Source: SCGC-AAA076-P13 sp964613455 (GTDB lineage: Bacteria; Pseudomonadota; Gammaproteobacteria; Magnimaribacterales; D2472). Taken from it: DNA of 33,023 bases. Below, one piece after another: positions 16,277-24,260 of the stretch. The stretch's first letter is position 1, and every line of letters begins with the position of its first letter. The stretch is from assembly GCA_964613455.1 (NCBI GenBank), contig CAZTGS010000013.1:1-33023 (forward strand). The letters run 5' to 3'. Position numbers and translations under genes: made by a program. The notes beneath the pieces were generated by a model that was given only the letters and a program-made list of their open reading frames with translations, ran no database searches and was not told the DNA's origin.

Positions 16277-16871
16277 AAAGAGATTTAATTAATATTGATG
16301 CTCCTATTAGACACAGAAGAATACCCATTATCAAATTAATTTTTTTATTATTCTGAAAATTAAAGCTTTTATTATCTATGCTTATTAAGTAGCTCACTAA
16401 CATAAACCATAAACAGGTAGTCACAGCAAAATAGATTGGATATAAATAAAAAAAAACACCATTAATACTATCAATAAGAACAGTAAACAGGGAGACAAAA
16501 AAGATAAATGCTTTTATGTTAAAAATATTTGTAATAAAACCATTTAAAAAACTATTTGCTGGGCTGTATACTTCTCTAACATTATTGCTTTGTTTAGAAT
16601 CCCTTGGCTTAAGCATATTTAGACCAAGATATATAAGATATGAGCTCCCTACCAAACTAATAATAAATTTATATAGTGCGTTTGAAAGTATAAGAATCGA
16701 AATACCGTTAATAGCTAACAAGCAATGTAAGTAAATACCTATTCCAATTCCAATTGCAGCTATCAAGCCTGACCTTCTTCCATGCAATGATACTTGCCTA
16801 ACTACTATAGCCGTATCAGGACCAGGACTAGTTAAGGCTATGAAATGTGCTATGGATGACCAAATAAACAT
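16263..16871 (-). CDS. LysE/RhtB family amino-acid exporter
   Basis: A 202-residue inner-membrane protein with about six transmembrane segments. The N-terminal signature SPGPDTAIVVRQVSLHGRRSGL is that of LysE/RhtB translocators, which export amino acids such as threonine or homoserine lactone. An ATG at 16907 would add 12 hydrophilic residues and overlap murB by 34 bases; the start MFIWSSIAHF at 16871 leaves a 2-base gap and fits the family N-terminus. The substrate cannot be read. Confidence 0.88.
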   Translation of the reverse strand: MFIWSSIAHFIALTSPGPDTAIVVRQVSLHGRRSGLIAAIGIGIGIYLHCLLAINGISILILSNALYKFIISLVGSSYLIYLGLNMLKPRDSKQSNNVREVYSPANSFLNGFITNIFNIKAFIFFVSLFTVLIDSINGVFFYLYPIYFAVTTCLWFMLVSYLISIDNKSFNFQNNKKINLIMGILLCLIGASILIKSLYEYF

Positions 16872-16873
16872 AT

Positions 16874-17875
16874 TTAATTGATAATAGTTGGTTCTACTTC
16901 TAGCCAAACATTAAAATGAACTTTAACAAGTGACTGTATTTGATTTGCAAAAGCTAGTATCTCCTTTTGGCTTGATTTACCATTTGTTACAAGTACAAGA
17001 CAATGTTTTTCATATAGCGATACGTTAGCAGAAGGTTTTATTTTTGATTTTATTAATTCTATAAGCCTCGCTGCACCAACCTTAACAAGGCCGTCTTTGT
17101 AATCCCATATGATTAAATCATCTATACTAAAAAAGCTAGTATCGATATCTTTTACATTGATTATAGGATTTTTAAAAAAACTGCCAACGTTAAATATTTG
17201 ATTGTGATCAGGAAGAACTTCAGACCTTATATCACAAACAATTTCTGAAATCCTAGCAGCGTTAAGCGAATTAACATCGATTAGATTTTTAGAGATATGA
17301 TTTTGCAATGATTTGTATTTACAATTAATTTTTGTAGATTTTGAGAATTTAAAATTTACAGTAATAACAAGTAAGGATGAGTTTTTTAAAATAGAATTCC
17401 TATAAGAAAAATTACAATCTTTATTAGATAAAGAAACCAAATTATTAGAAGATAGATCATAACAATCAATTGAATCTATTAGTGTTGACACTTCTACTCC
17501 GTAAGCACCAATATTTTGTATAGGAGCCGCGCCAACTGAACCTGGAATTAATGAAAGATTTTCAAAGCCTGTAATATTGTTTTTTAGTGAAAATTTAACA
17601 AGAGAATGCCAATTTACAGCAGCACCTGAACTTAAAATGTTACTGGCAGTATCTACTTTAATATCAGAATGAGTTGAGGTGATAACTATTCCATCGAAAT
17701 AATCTGGGGGAACAATATTGGTTCCCTCACCAATAATTAAAAATGGTAAAGAGATTTCGTCTAAAAATGTTGATAATTCATCAAAATCTGTTTTTTCTGA
17801 AATCTCTACAAGGTACCTAGCAATTGATTTGATGCCGATAGAATTTGAAATTTCTTTATTATGACTAACAATCAT
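16874..17875 (-). CDS. murB: UDP-N-acetylenolpyruvoylglucosamine reductase
   Basis: A 333-residue FAD enzyme that reduces UDP-GlcNAc-enolpyruvate to UDP-MurNAc, the second committed step of peptidoglycan synthesis. Visible features are the FAD site IGEGTNIVPPD, LSLIPGSVGAAPIQNIGAYGVEV, the type-I loop with FSYRNSILK, the catalytic-serine block VGSFFKNPI, and the C-terminal glutamate in WLEVEP. An ATG at 17908 lies 44 bases inside kdsB; the ATG at 17875 (MIVSHNKEIS) overlaps kdsB by only 11 bases and is preferred. It follows kdsB as in many gammaproteobacteria. Confidence 0.93.
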   Translation of the reverse strand: MIVSHNKEISNSIGIKSIARYLVEISEKTDFDELSTFLDEISLPFLIIGEGTNIVPPDYFDGIVITSTHSDIKVDTASNILSSGAAVNWHSLVKFSLKNNITGFENLSLIPGSVGAAPIQNIGAYGVEVSTLIDSIDCYDLSSNNLVSLSNKDCNFSYRNSILKNSSLLVITVNFKFSKSTKINCKYKSLQNHISKNLIDVNSLNAARISEIVCDIRSEVLPDHNQIFNVGSFFKNPIINVKDIDTSFFSIDDLIIWDYKDGLVKVGAARLIELIKSKIKPSANVSLYEKHCLVLVTNGKSSQKEILAFANQIQSLVKVHFNVWLEVEPTIIN

Positions 17876-18593
17876 TTTTTTTAATATATAACAAAGCGCT
17901 CTCAACATCTTCTTGAGTATCTATTCCTGAAGGTATGATCTCATCATATTGAGTGACATAAATAGAGTAATTGTTATCTAAAAATCTAAGTTGCTCTAGT
18001 TTATGCTCTAACTCTCTTTGTGAAGGTTTCAAGCATACCAATTTCTTTAAAGTCTTGTGGCTATATCCATAAATACCAATATGACGAAATAGTGTTTCAA
18101 TGTTTTGATGTTCGACATGTCTTAAAAAGTCATATGCAAAATTTGATTCTTTTTTGTCAACTTTCACACAATTAGGGTTTTGTAATTCTAAATTTGAAGA
18201 AATTAAATGGCTTGCTGTAATAACATCGCATTTATTTTTCTTATAATCATCAACCAATAGCCCAATTAAGCTTATTGGCATAAAAGGCTCATCTCCCTGA
18301 AGGTTGATAATAAGTTGATCATCATCTATAGAAAGTATCGAGGCAGCTTCAGCAACTCTATCTGTACCTGATATATGATCCTGACTTGTCATTACGATAT
18401 TGTCTGTAAAAGACTTTACGTGATTCATAATTAATTCTGAATCAGTAGCAATATATGAATTTGTAGTACTTTTTATAGATTGCTCAAAAACTCTTTGAAT
18501 CAAAGACTTTCCCGATAAATCAGTTAATGGTTTATTAGGTAATCTCGTTGAGCCAATTCTTGCCGGTATAATAATTACAAAATCATTATTCAT
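17865..18593 (-). CDS. kdsB: 3-deoxy-manno-octulosonate cytidylyltransferase (CMP-Kdo synthetase)
   Basis: A 242-residue cytoplasmic enzyme that activates Kdo with CTP for transfer to lipid A. N-terminal nucleotide loop: VIIIPARIGSTRLPNKPL. Other blocks are IATDSELI, GTDRVAEAA, INLQGDEPFMP, FRHIGIYGYSHKTL and the late GIDTQEDVE. Full length. It begins 2 bases after the stop of the MsbA-LpxK fusion and overlaps murB, in the usual lpxK-kdsB-murB order. It shows the cell makes Kdo-containing lipopolysaccharide. Confidence 0.96.
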   Translation of the reverse strand: MNNDFVIIIPARIGSTRLPNKPLTDLSGKSLIQRVFEQSIKSTTNSYIATDSELIMNHVKSFTDNIVMTSQDHISGTDRVAEAASILSIDDDQLIINLQGDEPFMPISLIGLLVDDYKKNKCDVITASHLISSNLELQNPNCVKVDKKESNFAYDFLRHVEHQNIETLFRHIGIYGYSHKTLKKLVCLKPSQRELEHKLEQLRFLDNNYSIYVTQYDEIIPSGIDTQEDVESALLYIKKNDC

Positions 18594-18595
18594 AG

Positions 18596-21355
18596 TTAAT
18601 TTATTGATTTAATTTTAGAATCTAGCTCACTCATAAATTTATCAGAAACATCAGCTTCTATAGTTAAATACCAAATTCTATTGTTTTTAAAATCTTTGCA
18701 TTTAGAGGCATCTTTTTCCGTCATTATTATTGGAAGATGATCTAAATAATTAATGTCAGTAGATACAAAATTATGATGATCAGGAAATGGATGTCTAATT
18801 ATGTCAAATCCTAATCTAGCTAATAAATCAAAGAATCTTCCAGGATTCCCTAAGCCTGCAACTGCATGAACTTGCTTGTGCATTGGCCATTTCTCTATTG
18901 GATAGGATTTTCCTGATTTAAGATGAATAAAATTAGATGGACTTACGTTCATAAGATACTCGCCCTCTTCGGTTGGCCCACTATTATTTACAACAAAATC
19001 AACAGAGGCTAGTCGTTTTTTTGACTCTCTTAAGGGACCGGCAGGAAAAGTTAAATTATTGCCAAATCTCCTTTTTCCATCTATGACGACAATTTCTATA
19101 TCCCTGTTCATATTGTAGTGTTGAAGACCATCATCAGATATGACAATATCACAGTCATGGTTTTCATTTAGAGCCTTTAAAGCTCTTACTCTATTCTTAT
19201 CTATATAGAAGGGTATATTCAAGGTAGCTAATATTTGAGCCTCATCACCGGTTAATTTAACAGGAGTCTCGTTAGTAACAGATAAAGTCTCCTTAAACTT
19301 GCCTCCATAGCCCCTACTAACAAGTCCTGGCTTATATCCTATTTTAATAAGCTCTGAAGCTATATATTTAACTAAAGGTGTTTTTCCTGTTCCTCCTATT
19401 GTTAAATTACCTACAATTATCAAGGGAATCTCTGATTTGTATTTTGAATCAATATTCTTTAAAAATTTTCGTCTTCTTCTTGATGTTAAATAAGATATAG
19501 TTAATGCGAAAGGATATAACAGGTATAGCCATAGACTCTTCTTGTACCAGCTATCAACCACAATGCTTGAGTTGTATTCGTCATCAAATCTTGGAACATA
19601 TAGTGATTTAGAAGATGCTTCAACAGATTTTCTTGCAGGTGAATCCTCAAATTTATTTTTATACAAGGATTGATATATTCCCTTAGCTTCAATTAACTCA
19701 CTATGAGTTCCTGATTCAGATATATGACCTTCATCTAAAACTATAATCTTAGATGCGTTTTCGATGGTCGATAATCTATGGGCGATAACTATAGTTGTTC
19801 TATTTGTTATAAGTTTTTCAAGAGCTTCCTGAACAATTAATTCGGACTCTGTGTCCAAAGAAGAGGTAGCTTCATCTAAAATAATGATCGGCGAGTCTTT
19901 ATAAAAAGCTCTAGCAATAGCAAGTCTCTGTCTTTGTCCTCCTGAAAGCAATACACCATCATCACCAATTTCAGATTCAAATCCTGAAGGCAAGTTTTCT
20001 ATAAATTCTATACAGCCCGAAAGCTCAGCAGATTCTTTTAATTTTTCTTCATCAACCTCATCATCGCCGTAAGCTATATTCTTCGCAATGGTATCGTTAA
20101 ATAAAGATGGGGATTGATTAACAATTGAAATAGAAGATCTAAGATGTTCTAAAGAGAAGTCATTAACAGAAATATTATCTATAAGAATATCGCCAGATGT
20201 ATGGTTATAAAATCTTGGTATTAAATTTGCAACGGTGGATTTTCCTGACCCTGATCTCCCTACTATTGCTACAGTTTCATTTTTAGCAATTGAGAAACTT
20301 ATATCATTTAGGACTTGACCACCTGTACTATAAGAAAAACTTACGTTTTCAAAAATAATATCACCATTGATTTTATCTTTAACGTCTCCAGAATTATCCT
20401 CATCATCTTGATCTAATTGTTCAAAAATTTCATTTGCTGCAGCCAGTCCCTTTTGAACAATAATATTGATATTTGATAGCTGTCTTATTGGCTTGGCCAT
20501 TAATCCAGATGCTGTAAAAAAAGCAACAAAGGTCTCTGCATCGAGACTGATTCCAAGTTGAGATCCTAAAGCAAAATAAGCAACAAGAGATAAGGAAACA
20601 GAGACAAGTATTTGTATAATTGGTGTAGCTAGATTACCTGTAGCCTCAAGCTTGAGATTTTGATTCTTATTTGATTCATTGGCCACAAAAAACCTTGAAT
20701 TTTCATAATCCTGAGCATTAAAGCTTTTTATTTCAACATGGCCATCAACAGCCTCAGAGGCAATATGGGTAACATCGCCCATAGCTGTTTGTATTTTAGT
20801 TGCTAATTTTTTTAATCTTTTACCAGCTATATATACAATTAAAGCAATCAAAGGAGCAGTTCCTATGAGTAATAAAGTTAATTTAAAATTTAATATTGAT
20901 AAATAAATAAATAAACCAACAAGAAGGAAACCCTCTCTTACAAATGTTTTAACTGCATTTGATGCCGCTCCTGATACTTGAGTTGTCGTAAAAGTTATTC
21001 TATTTATTAATTGTCCTGATTGATTGGAATCAAAATATGATTTTGGAAGATCATGTAACTTTTGAAATAATTCTGCTCTTAAATCACGAACAATTCCAAA
21101 ACCTACTCTAGACATAAAGTAATTGCCTATAAAAAAGCCAACACCCCTGCCCATTGCAATGAATATTAATGATAATGCAAGCAGGGTATGAAGACTGTTA
21201 TCTTCAGAATTTATATAACCAATAATTCTTCTTATCCAATCAACGGCTGCAATATCTGCAGCAGCAAACATAATAAATCCAATGACGCTTATAAAAAATG
21301 ACCATTTATATCTGAAGGTATAGCTAAGAATTCTTTTTAAACTTCCTGTTTTCAT
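18596..21355 (-). CDS. msbA-lpxK: Fused lipid A flippase MsbA and tetraacyldisaccharide 4'-kinase LpxK
   Basis: A single 919-residue ORF. Residues 1 to about 320 are the six-helix ABC exporter domain. Residues 330-565 are its ATPase, with Walker A GRSGSGKST (366-374), signature LSGGQ (470-474) and Walker B IIILDEA (490-496), together a normal-length MsbA that flips lipid A precursor. After a polar linker at about 570-598, residues 600-919 are a complete LpxK. The LpxK part has an N-terminal membrane helix (YLLYPFALTISYL), P-loop GNLTIGGTGKTP (649-660), DDGLQH (741-746), RRFGNNLTFPAGPLRES, GRFFDLLARLGF, FPDHHNF and MTEKDASKC. LpxK phosphorylates the 4' position of the lipid A disaccharide. In most gammaproteobacteria these are two adjacent genes. 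A GTG at 19561 (residue 599) could in theory start a free LpxK but has no Shine-Dalgarno. The start overlaps exbD by 4 bases. Confidence 0.93.
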   Translation of the reverse strand: MKTGSLKRILSYTFRYKWSFFISVIGFIMFAAADIAAVDWIRRIIGYINSEDNSLHTLLALSLIFIAMGRGVGFFIGNYFMSRVGFGIVRDLRAELFQKLHDLPKSYFDSNQSGQLINRITFTTTQVSGAASNAVKTFVREGFLLVGLFIYLSILNFKLTLLLIGTAPLIALIVYIAGKRLKKLATKIQTAMGDVTHIASEAVDGHVEIKSFNAQDYENSRFFVANESNKNQNLKLEATGNLATPIIQILVSVSLSLVAYFALGSQLGISLDAETFVAFFTASGLMAKPIRQLSNINIIVQKGLAAANEIFEQLDQDDEDNSGDVKDKINGDIIFENVSFSYSTGGQVLNDISFSIAKNETVAIVGRSGSGKSTVANLIPRFYNHTSGDILIDNISVNDFSLEHLRSSISIVNQSPSLFNDTIAKNIAYGDDEVDEEKLKESAELSGCIEFIENLPSGFESEIGDDGVLLSGGQRQRLAIARAFYKDSPIIILDEATSSLDTESELIVQEALEKLITNRTTIVIAHRLSTIENASKIIVLDEGHISESGTHSELIEAKGIYQSLYKNKFEDSPARKSVEASSKSLYVPRFDDEYNSSIVVDSWYKKSLWLYLLYPFALTISYLTSRRRRKFLKNIDSKYKSEIPLIIVGNLTIGGTGKTPLVKYIASELIKIGYKPGLVSRGYGGKFKETLSVTNETPVKLTGDEAQILATLNIPFYIDKNRVRALKALNENHDCDIVISDDGLQHYNMNRDIEIVVIDGKRRFGNNLTFPAGPLRESKKRLASVDFVVNNSGPTEEGEYLMNVSPSNFIHLKSGKSYPIEKWPMHKQVHAVAGLGNPGRFFDLLARLGFDIIRHPFPDHHNFVSTDINYLDHLPIIMTEKDASKCKDFKNNRIWYLTIEADVSDKFMSELDSKIKSIN

Positions 21356-21756
21356 TTTTCTATAGTTCTTATTTGAACTTCATTAAAACCATTTTTGTTT
21401 AGAATATCCATTATCTGAACAACCCAAGCGTGCAAAGATGTAGCATCGGCATTTAATATCACTGAAATATCATTATTATCTAGTTCAAAAATTGCCTGCT
21501 CTACCTCATCTATATTGTTAATATTAAAGCTTTTATTGTTTATATAAACACTTCCATCATTAGTTATTGATATCTCATTAGTAGATTGGACAGCACTGTA
21601 TTCAAAAGATTCGGTTTTTGGGAGATCTAATGTCAAGAATTGAGAGTCGCCCACCTTTGATGTGACAACAAAAAATATAACTAATAAGAAAACAATATCT
21701 ATAAGCGGTGTTATTTCTATCGAAAATGTAGATTTATGTTGATTAATAAACTTCAT
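21352..21756 (-). CDS. exbD: ExbD/TolR family biopolymer transport protein
   Basis: A 134-residue inner-membrane protein with one N-terminal transmembrane helix. The conserved proton-path aspartate is Asp20 in IEITPLIDIVFLLVIFF. The rest is a periplasmic ExbD/TolR domain (SVYINNKSF, VILNADATSLHAWVVQIMDIL). With ExbB it forms the proton-driven motor that energises TonB or Tol. It overlaps exbB and the msbA-lpxK gene by 4 bases on each side, so all three are translationally coupled. Position between lolD and msbA fits the ExbB-ExbD pair of Pseudomonas-like gene orders. A TonB-dependent receptor later in the window is a possible client. Confidence 0.92.
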   Translation of the reverse strand: MKFINQHKSTFSIEITPLIDIVFLLVIFFVVTSKVGDSQFLTLDLPKTESFEYSAVQSTNEISITNDGSVYINNKSFNINNIDEVEQAIFELDNNDISVILNADATSLHAWVVQIMDILNKNGFNEVQIRTIEK

Positions 21757-22352
21757 TTATTAATAACATCAATAAATCGTGAGACTTCTACTTGAAGACT
21801 GATAAGAAGATAAGATACCTTTTGTTCAAAATATTTATGCAGAACAAGTCCAGGTACTGCGATGAAGAGTCCAAAGGCAGTTGTTATAAGAGCCTGAGAG
21901 ATTCCTGCTGCCAATAAATCTGGATTAGCACCAGCATTTTCAGTTAATCCAGTGAATGCGGTAATCATTCCTACCACAGTTCCTAACAAACCTAATAATG
22001 GACTAATCGTAGCTATGGTCCCAAGCATATTGAGGTTTCTTTCAAGATTATATTTAACTTCTATTGCCTTTTCTTCAATTTTAGATTCAAGATTTTCTCT
22101 AGGGAGGTCTTTATATTTAATGCAGCCTACAAGCAAAAAGCCTAAAGATGACAATTCAGAAATCTCTTCTGCCTGTTTGGCATTGATAAGATTTTTATTA
22201 AAAAGATTAACGATCTGGTTTGTTAGTCCATTAGGAGACACTAAACGATTTTGTAAAAACCAAAGCCTTTCAACTGAAATTGTTATAATTAAAATACTGC
22301 AAGCAAGCAGTGGCCACATAAAGGGTCCACCGGCTATTATAAAATCTGTCAT
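21753..22352 (-). CDS. exbB: MotA/TolQ/ExbB proton channel family protein
   Basis: A 199-residue inner-membrane protein with three predicted transmembrane segments: MWPLLACSILIITISVERLW, and two C-terminal ones around TIATISPLLGLLGTVVGMI and ISQALITTAFGLFIAVPGLVLH. The block LLGLLGTVVGMITAF followed by ALITTAFGL is the family signature. It pairs with ExbD to use the proton gradient to drive TonB- or Tol-dependent work at the outer membrane. It starts directly at the end of lolD and overlaps exbD by 4 bases. ExbB is preferred over TolQ because no tolA, tolB or pal is nearby. Confidence 0.92.
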   Translation of the reverse strand: MTDFIIAGGPFMWPLLACSILIITISVERLWFLQNRLVSPNGLTNQIVNLFNKNLINAKQAEEISELSSLGFLLVGCIKYKDLPRENLESKIEEKAIEVKYNLERNLNMLGTIATISPLLGLLGTVVGMITAFTGLTENAGANPDLLAAGISQALITTAFGLFIAVPGLVLHKYFEQKVSYLLISLQVEVSRFIDVINK

Positions 22353-23024
22353 TTATATCTCTTTTAAATGTTTATTTTGTAATTTATAAATATTATCAAA
22401 GGCTTCTATAAAGTTATTATCGTGAGTGGCAGCAACTAAAGCAACATTATGCTCATTTGAAACCTCAAATAACAAATCTTGAATGATTTGTGCATTATCC
22501 ATATCTAAATTTCCCGTTGGCTCATCAAGAAAAATAATATTAGGTTTATTAATCAATGCTCTTGCTATCGCTACCCTTTGCTTCTCTCCTCCGGATAGTT
22601 TCCAAGGATGATGATTTAATCTGTGAGATAAGCCGATTCGATCAGCTAAATCATGTGCATCAGTAACAAGATCTTTATTATTATTTGATAATTGCCCTGG
22701 TATCAAGATATTTTCAATGACTGTTAAGTCTTCAAGTAAATGATGGAATTGATACACAAAACCAAAGTTAGCAAGTCTATAGGCGCATAACTCTTTATTA
22801 GTCATGTTAACAATATCTTTATCACCAATAAGAATTGTTCCTGATGTTGGCTTATCTAATGCTGCAAGAAGATGAAGAAGAGTTGATTTACCTGAGCCAG
22901 ATGCTCCTGAAATAGCAATATGATCACCAGGAGAAATTGATATATTAATATTATCAAGCACTTCAATCTTTTCATCGTTAACCGAGAAAGACTTACATAA
23001 ATTAACTGATTGGAGACTATTCAT
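22353..23024 (-). CDS. lolD: Lipoprotein-releasing system ATP-binding protein LolD
   Basis: A 223-residue ABC ATPase that powers release of outer-membrane lipoproteins from the inner membrane. Walker A is GASGSGKST (40-48), the signature LSGGEKQR begins at 143, Walker B is IIFLDEPT (163-170), and the switch histidine is in AATHD. FGFVYQFHHLLEDLTVIENI is the LolD-type Q-loop region. It overlaps the permease gene by 8 bases and ends where exbB begins. The adjacent LolC/E permease supports LolD over other MacB-type ATPases. Confidence 0.94.
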   Translation of the reverse strand: MNSLQSVNLCKSFSVNDEKIEVLDNINISISPGDHIAISGASGSGKSTLLHLLAALDKPTSGTILIGDKDIVNMTNKELCAYRLANFGFVYQFHHLLEDLTVIENILIPGQLSNNNKDLVTDAHDLADRIGLSHRLNHHPWKLSGGEKQRVAIARALINKPNIIFLDEPTGNLDMDNAQIIQDLLFEVSNEHNVALVAATHDNNFIEAFDNIYKLQNKHLKEI

Positions 23025-24252
23025 GTCGAAGGATCTCCACTGGGTCTAATTTTGTAACTCTTAATGCAGGAAGCAAAGATGCAAAAATGCTAAAAATAAA
23101 TGAAACAAAACATATCATTATTATTTGTGATTTATTTATAAAATACGGAAAATAATTAATAAAATATGCATCTAAAAGATTTCTTTGCATAATAGATTCA
23201 AGGATATTAATTACGCTATTAATATTCATAGTTCCTGTAATGCCTAAAATAACACCAATAATAATTCCAATTAAGCTAACCATTAAGCCTTGAAAGAAAA
23301 AAATCATAACTAATTGAGTATTATTTGCACCAATAGTCTTAAGAATCCCAATCTCTCTTTCTTTTGATTTAACTGTCATAACAATGGTAGATAAAACTAA
23401 TATAGATGCGACTCCAACTATTAAAAAAAGCATTAAGCTTATTAATAATTTTTCAAACTGAATAGCTTCGAATAAAGTTCCATGGGTTTGTTTCCAAGAG
23501 GAAGAGTAAAATGCTTTATCAGCAGAGCTAATTAGATTTGTAGCATTAAATGCAATCCTATCAGCCTCAAATAAATTTGAAGTCTTGATACGTATTGATT
23601 CAGTTTCGTTGTTAAATCCTTTAAATTTTTGTGCCAACGCATGAGAAATAAGAACTAAAGATTGATCTATTTCAGCTCTAAGTTCGAAAATTCCAACAAC
23701 TTTTAAAGAAGCAGATCTTGGATAAGAACCTATAATTGATGACCTTATATTAGATGTTGTAACATTAATAGAATCATTGATAGATACATCAAGATATGAA
23801 GCAAGCCAACTTCCAATGATTATAGAATTAGTTTCACTTAATGATTCGATTGAGCCGTACTTCATGTAATCAGGAAGGATAGACATTTTATCTTCAGTTA
23901 AAATATCAATTCCAGTAATTGATACGCCTTTGTTAGAAACAGCAGATGAAATTAATCCCTGAAAAGAAATGTATGGAGCAGCCTCAAGAATTTCTGGTTC
24001 AATTTTTATTTGATCTATGAGATTAGAGAAATTTGTGATTGGTTTATCAGCGGTTATAACAGCATGAGGAACAACACCCAATATTCTGTCTTGAAGTTCT
24101 TTTTCAAAACCATTCATTACCGACATAACAATAATAAGACTAGCAACACCTATACTTAAGCCTGTTATCGCTAAAAATGATGTAAAGGAAAAAACCCCAC
24201 CTTTATTAGATTTAAAATACTTAAATGCTAATTTTAACGATAGGGAAAACAC
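23017..24252 (-). CDS. Lipoprotein-releasing system transmembrane protein LolC/LolE (LolF-like)
   Basis: A 411-residue FtsX-type permease with four transmembrane helices: one near residues 25-48 and three in the C-terminal half. A large periplasmic domain lies between. The LolC/E signature VMSVMNGFEKELQDRILGVVPHAVI is present, as is the C-terminal LPALRVTKLDPVEILRHE. Only one such gene is present next to lolD, whereas Enterobacteria have both lolC and lolE; a homodimeric LolF-like transporter is a reasonable reading. The start is GTG at 24252, 8 bases after the aldehyde dehydrogenase stop, without a clear Shine-Dalgarno. Confidence 0.92.
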   Translation of the reverse strand: MFSLSLKLAFKYFKSNKGGVFSFTSFLAITGLSIGVASLIIVMSVMNGFEKELQDRILGVVPHAVITADKPITNFSNLIDQIKIEPEILEAAPYISFQGLISSAVSNKGVSITGIDILTEDKMSILPDYMKYGSIESLSETNSIIIGSWLASYLDVSINDSINVTTSNIRSSIIGSYPRSASLKVVGIFELRAEIDQSLVLISHALAQKFKGFNNETESIRIKTSNLFEADRIAFNATNLISSADKAFYSSSWKQTHGTLFEAIQFEKLLISLMLFLIVGVASILVLSTIVMTVKSKEREIGILKTIGANNTQLVMIFFFQGLMVSLIGIIIGVILGITGTMNINSVINILESIMQRNLLDAYFINYFPYFINKSQIIMICFVSFIFSIFASLLPALRVTKLDPVEILRHE

Positions 24253-24260
24253 AAAACTTT

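Noticed and set aside
19559..19561. GTG codon at residue 599 of the MsbA-LpxK ORF as a separate lpxK start
   Set aside because: No Shine-Dalgarno precedes it and there is no stop after the MsbA domain, so separate translation is not supported, though not excluded.
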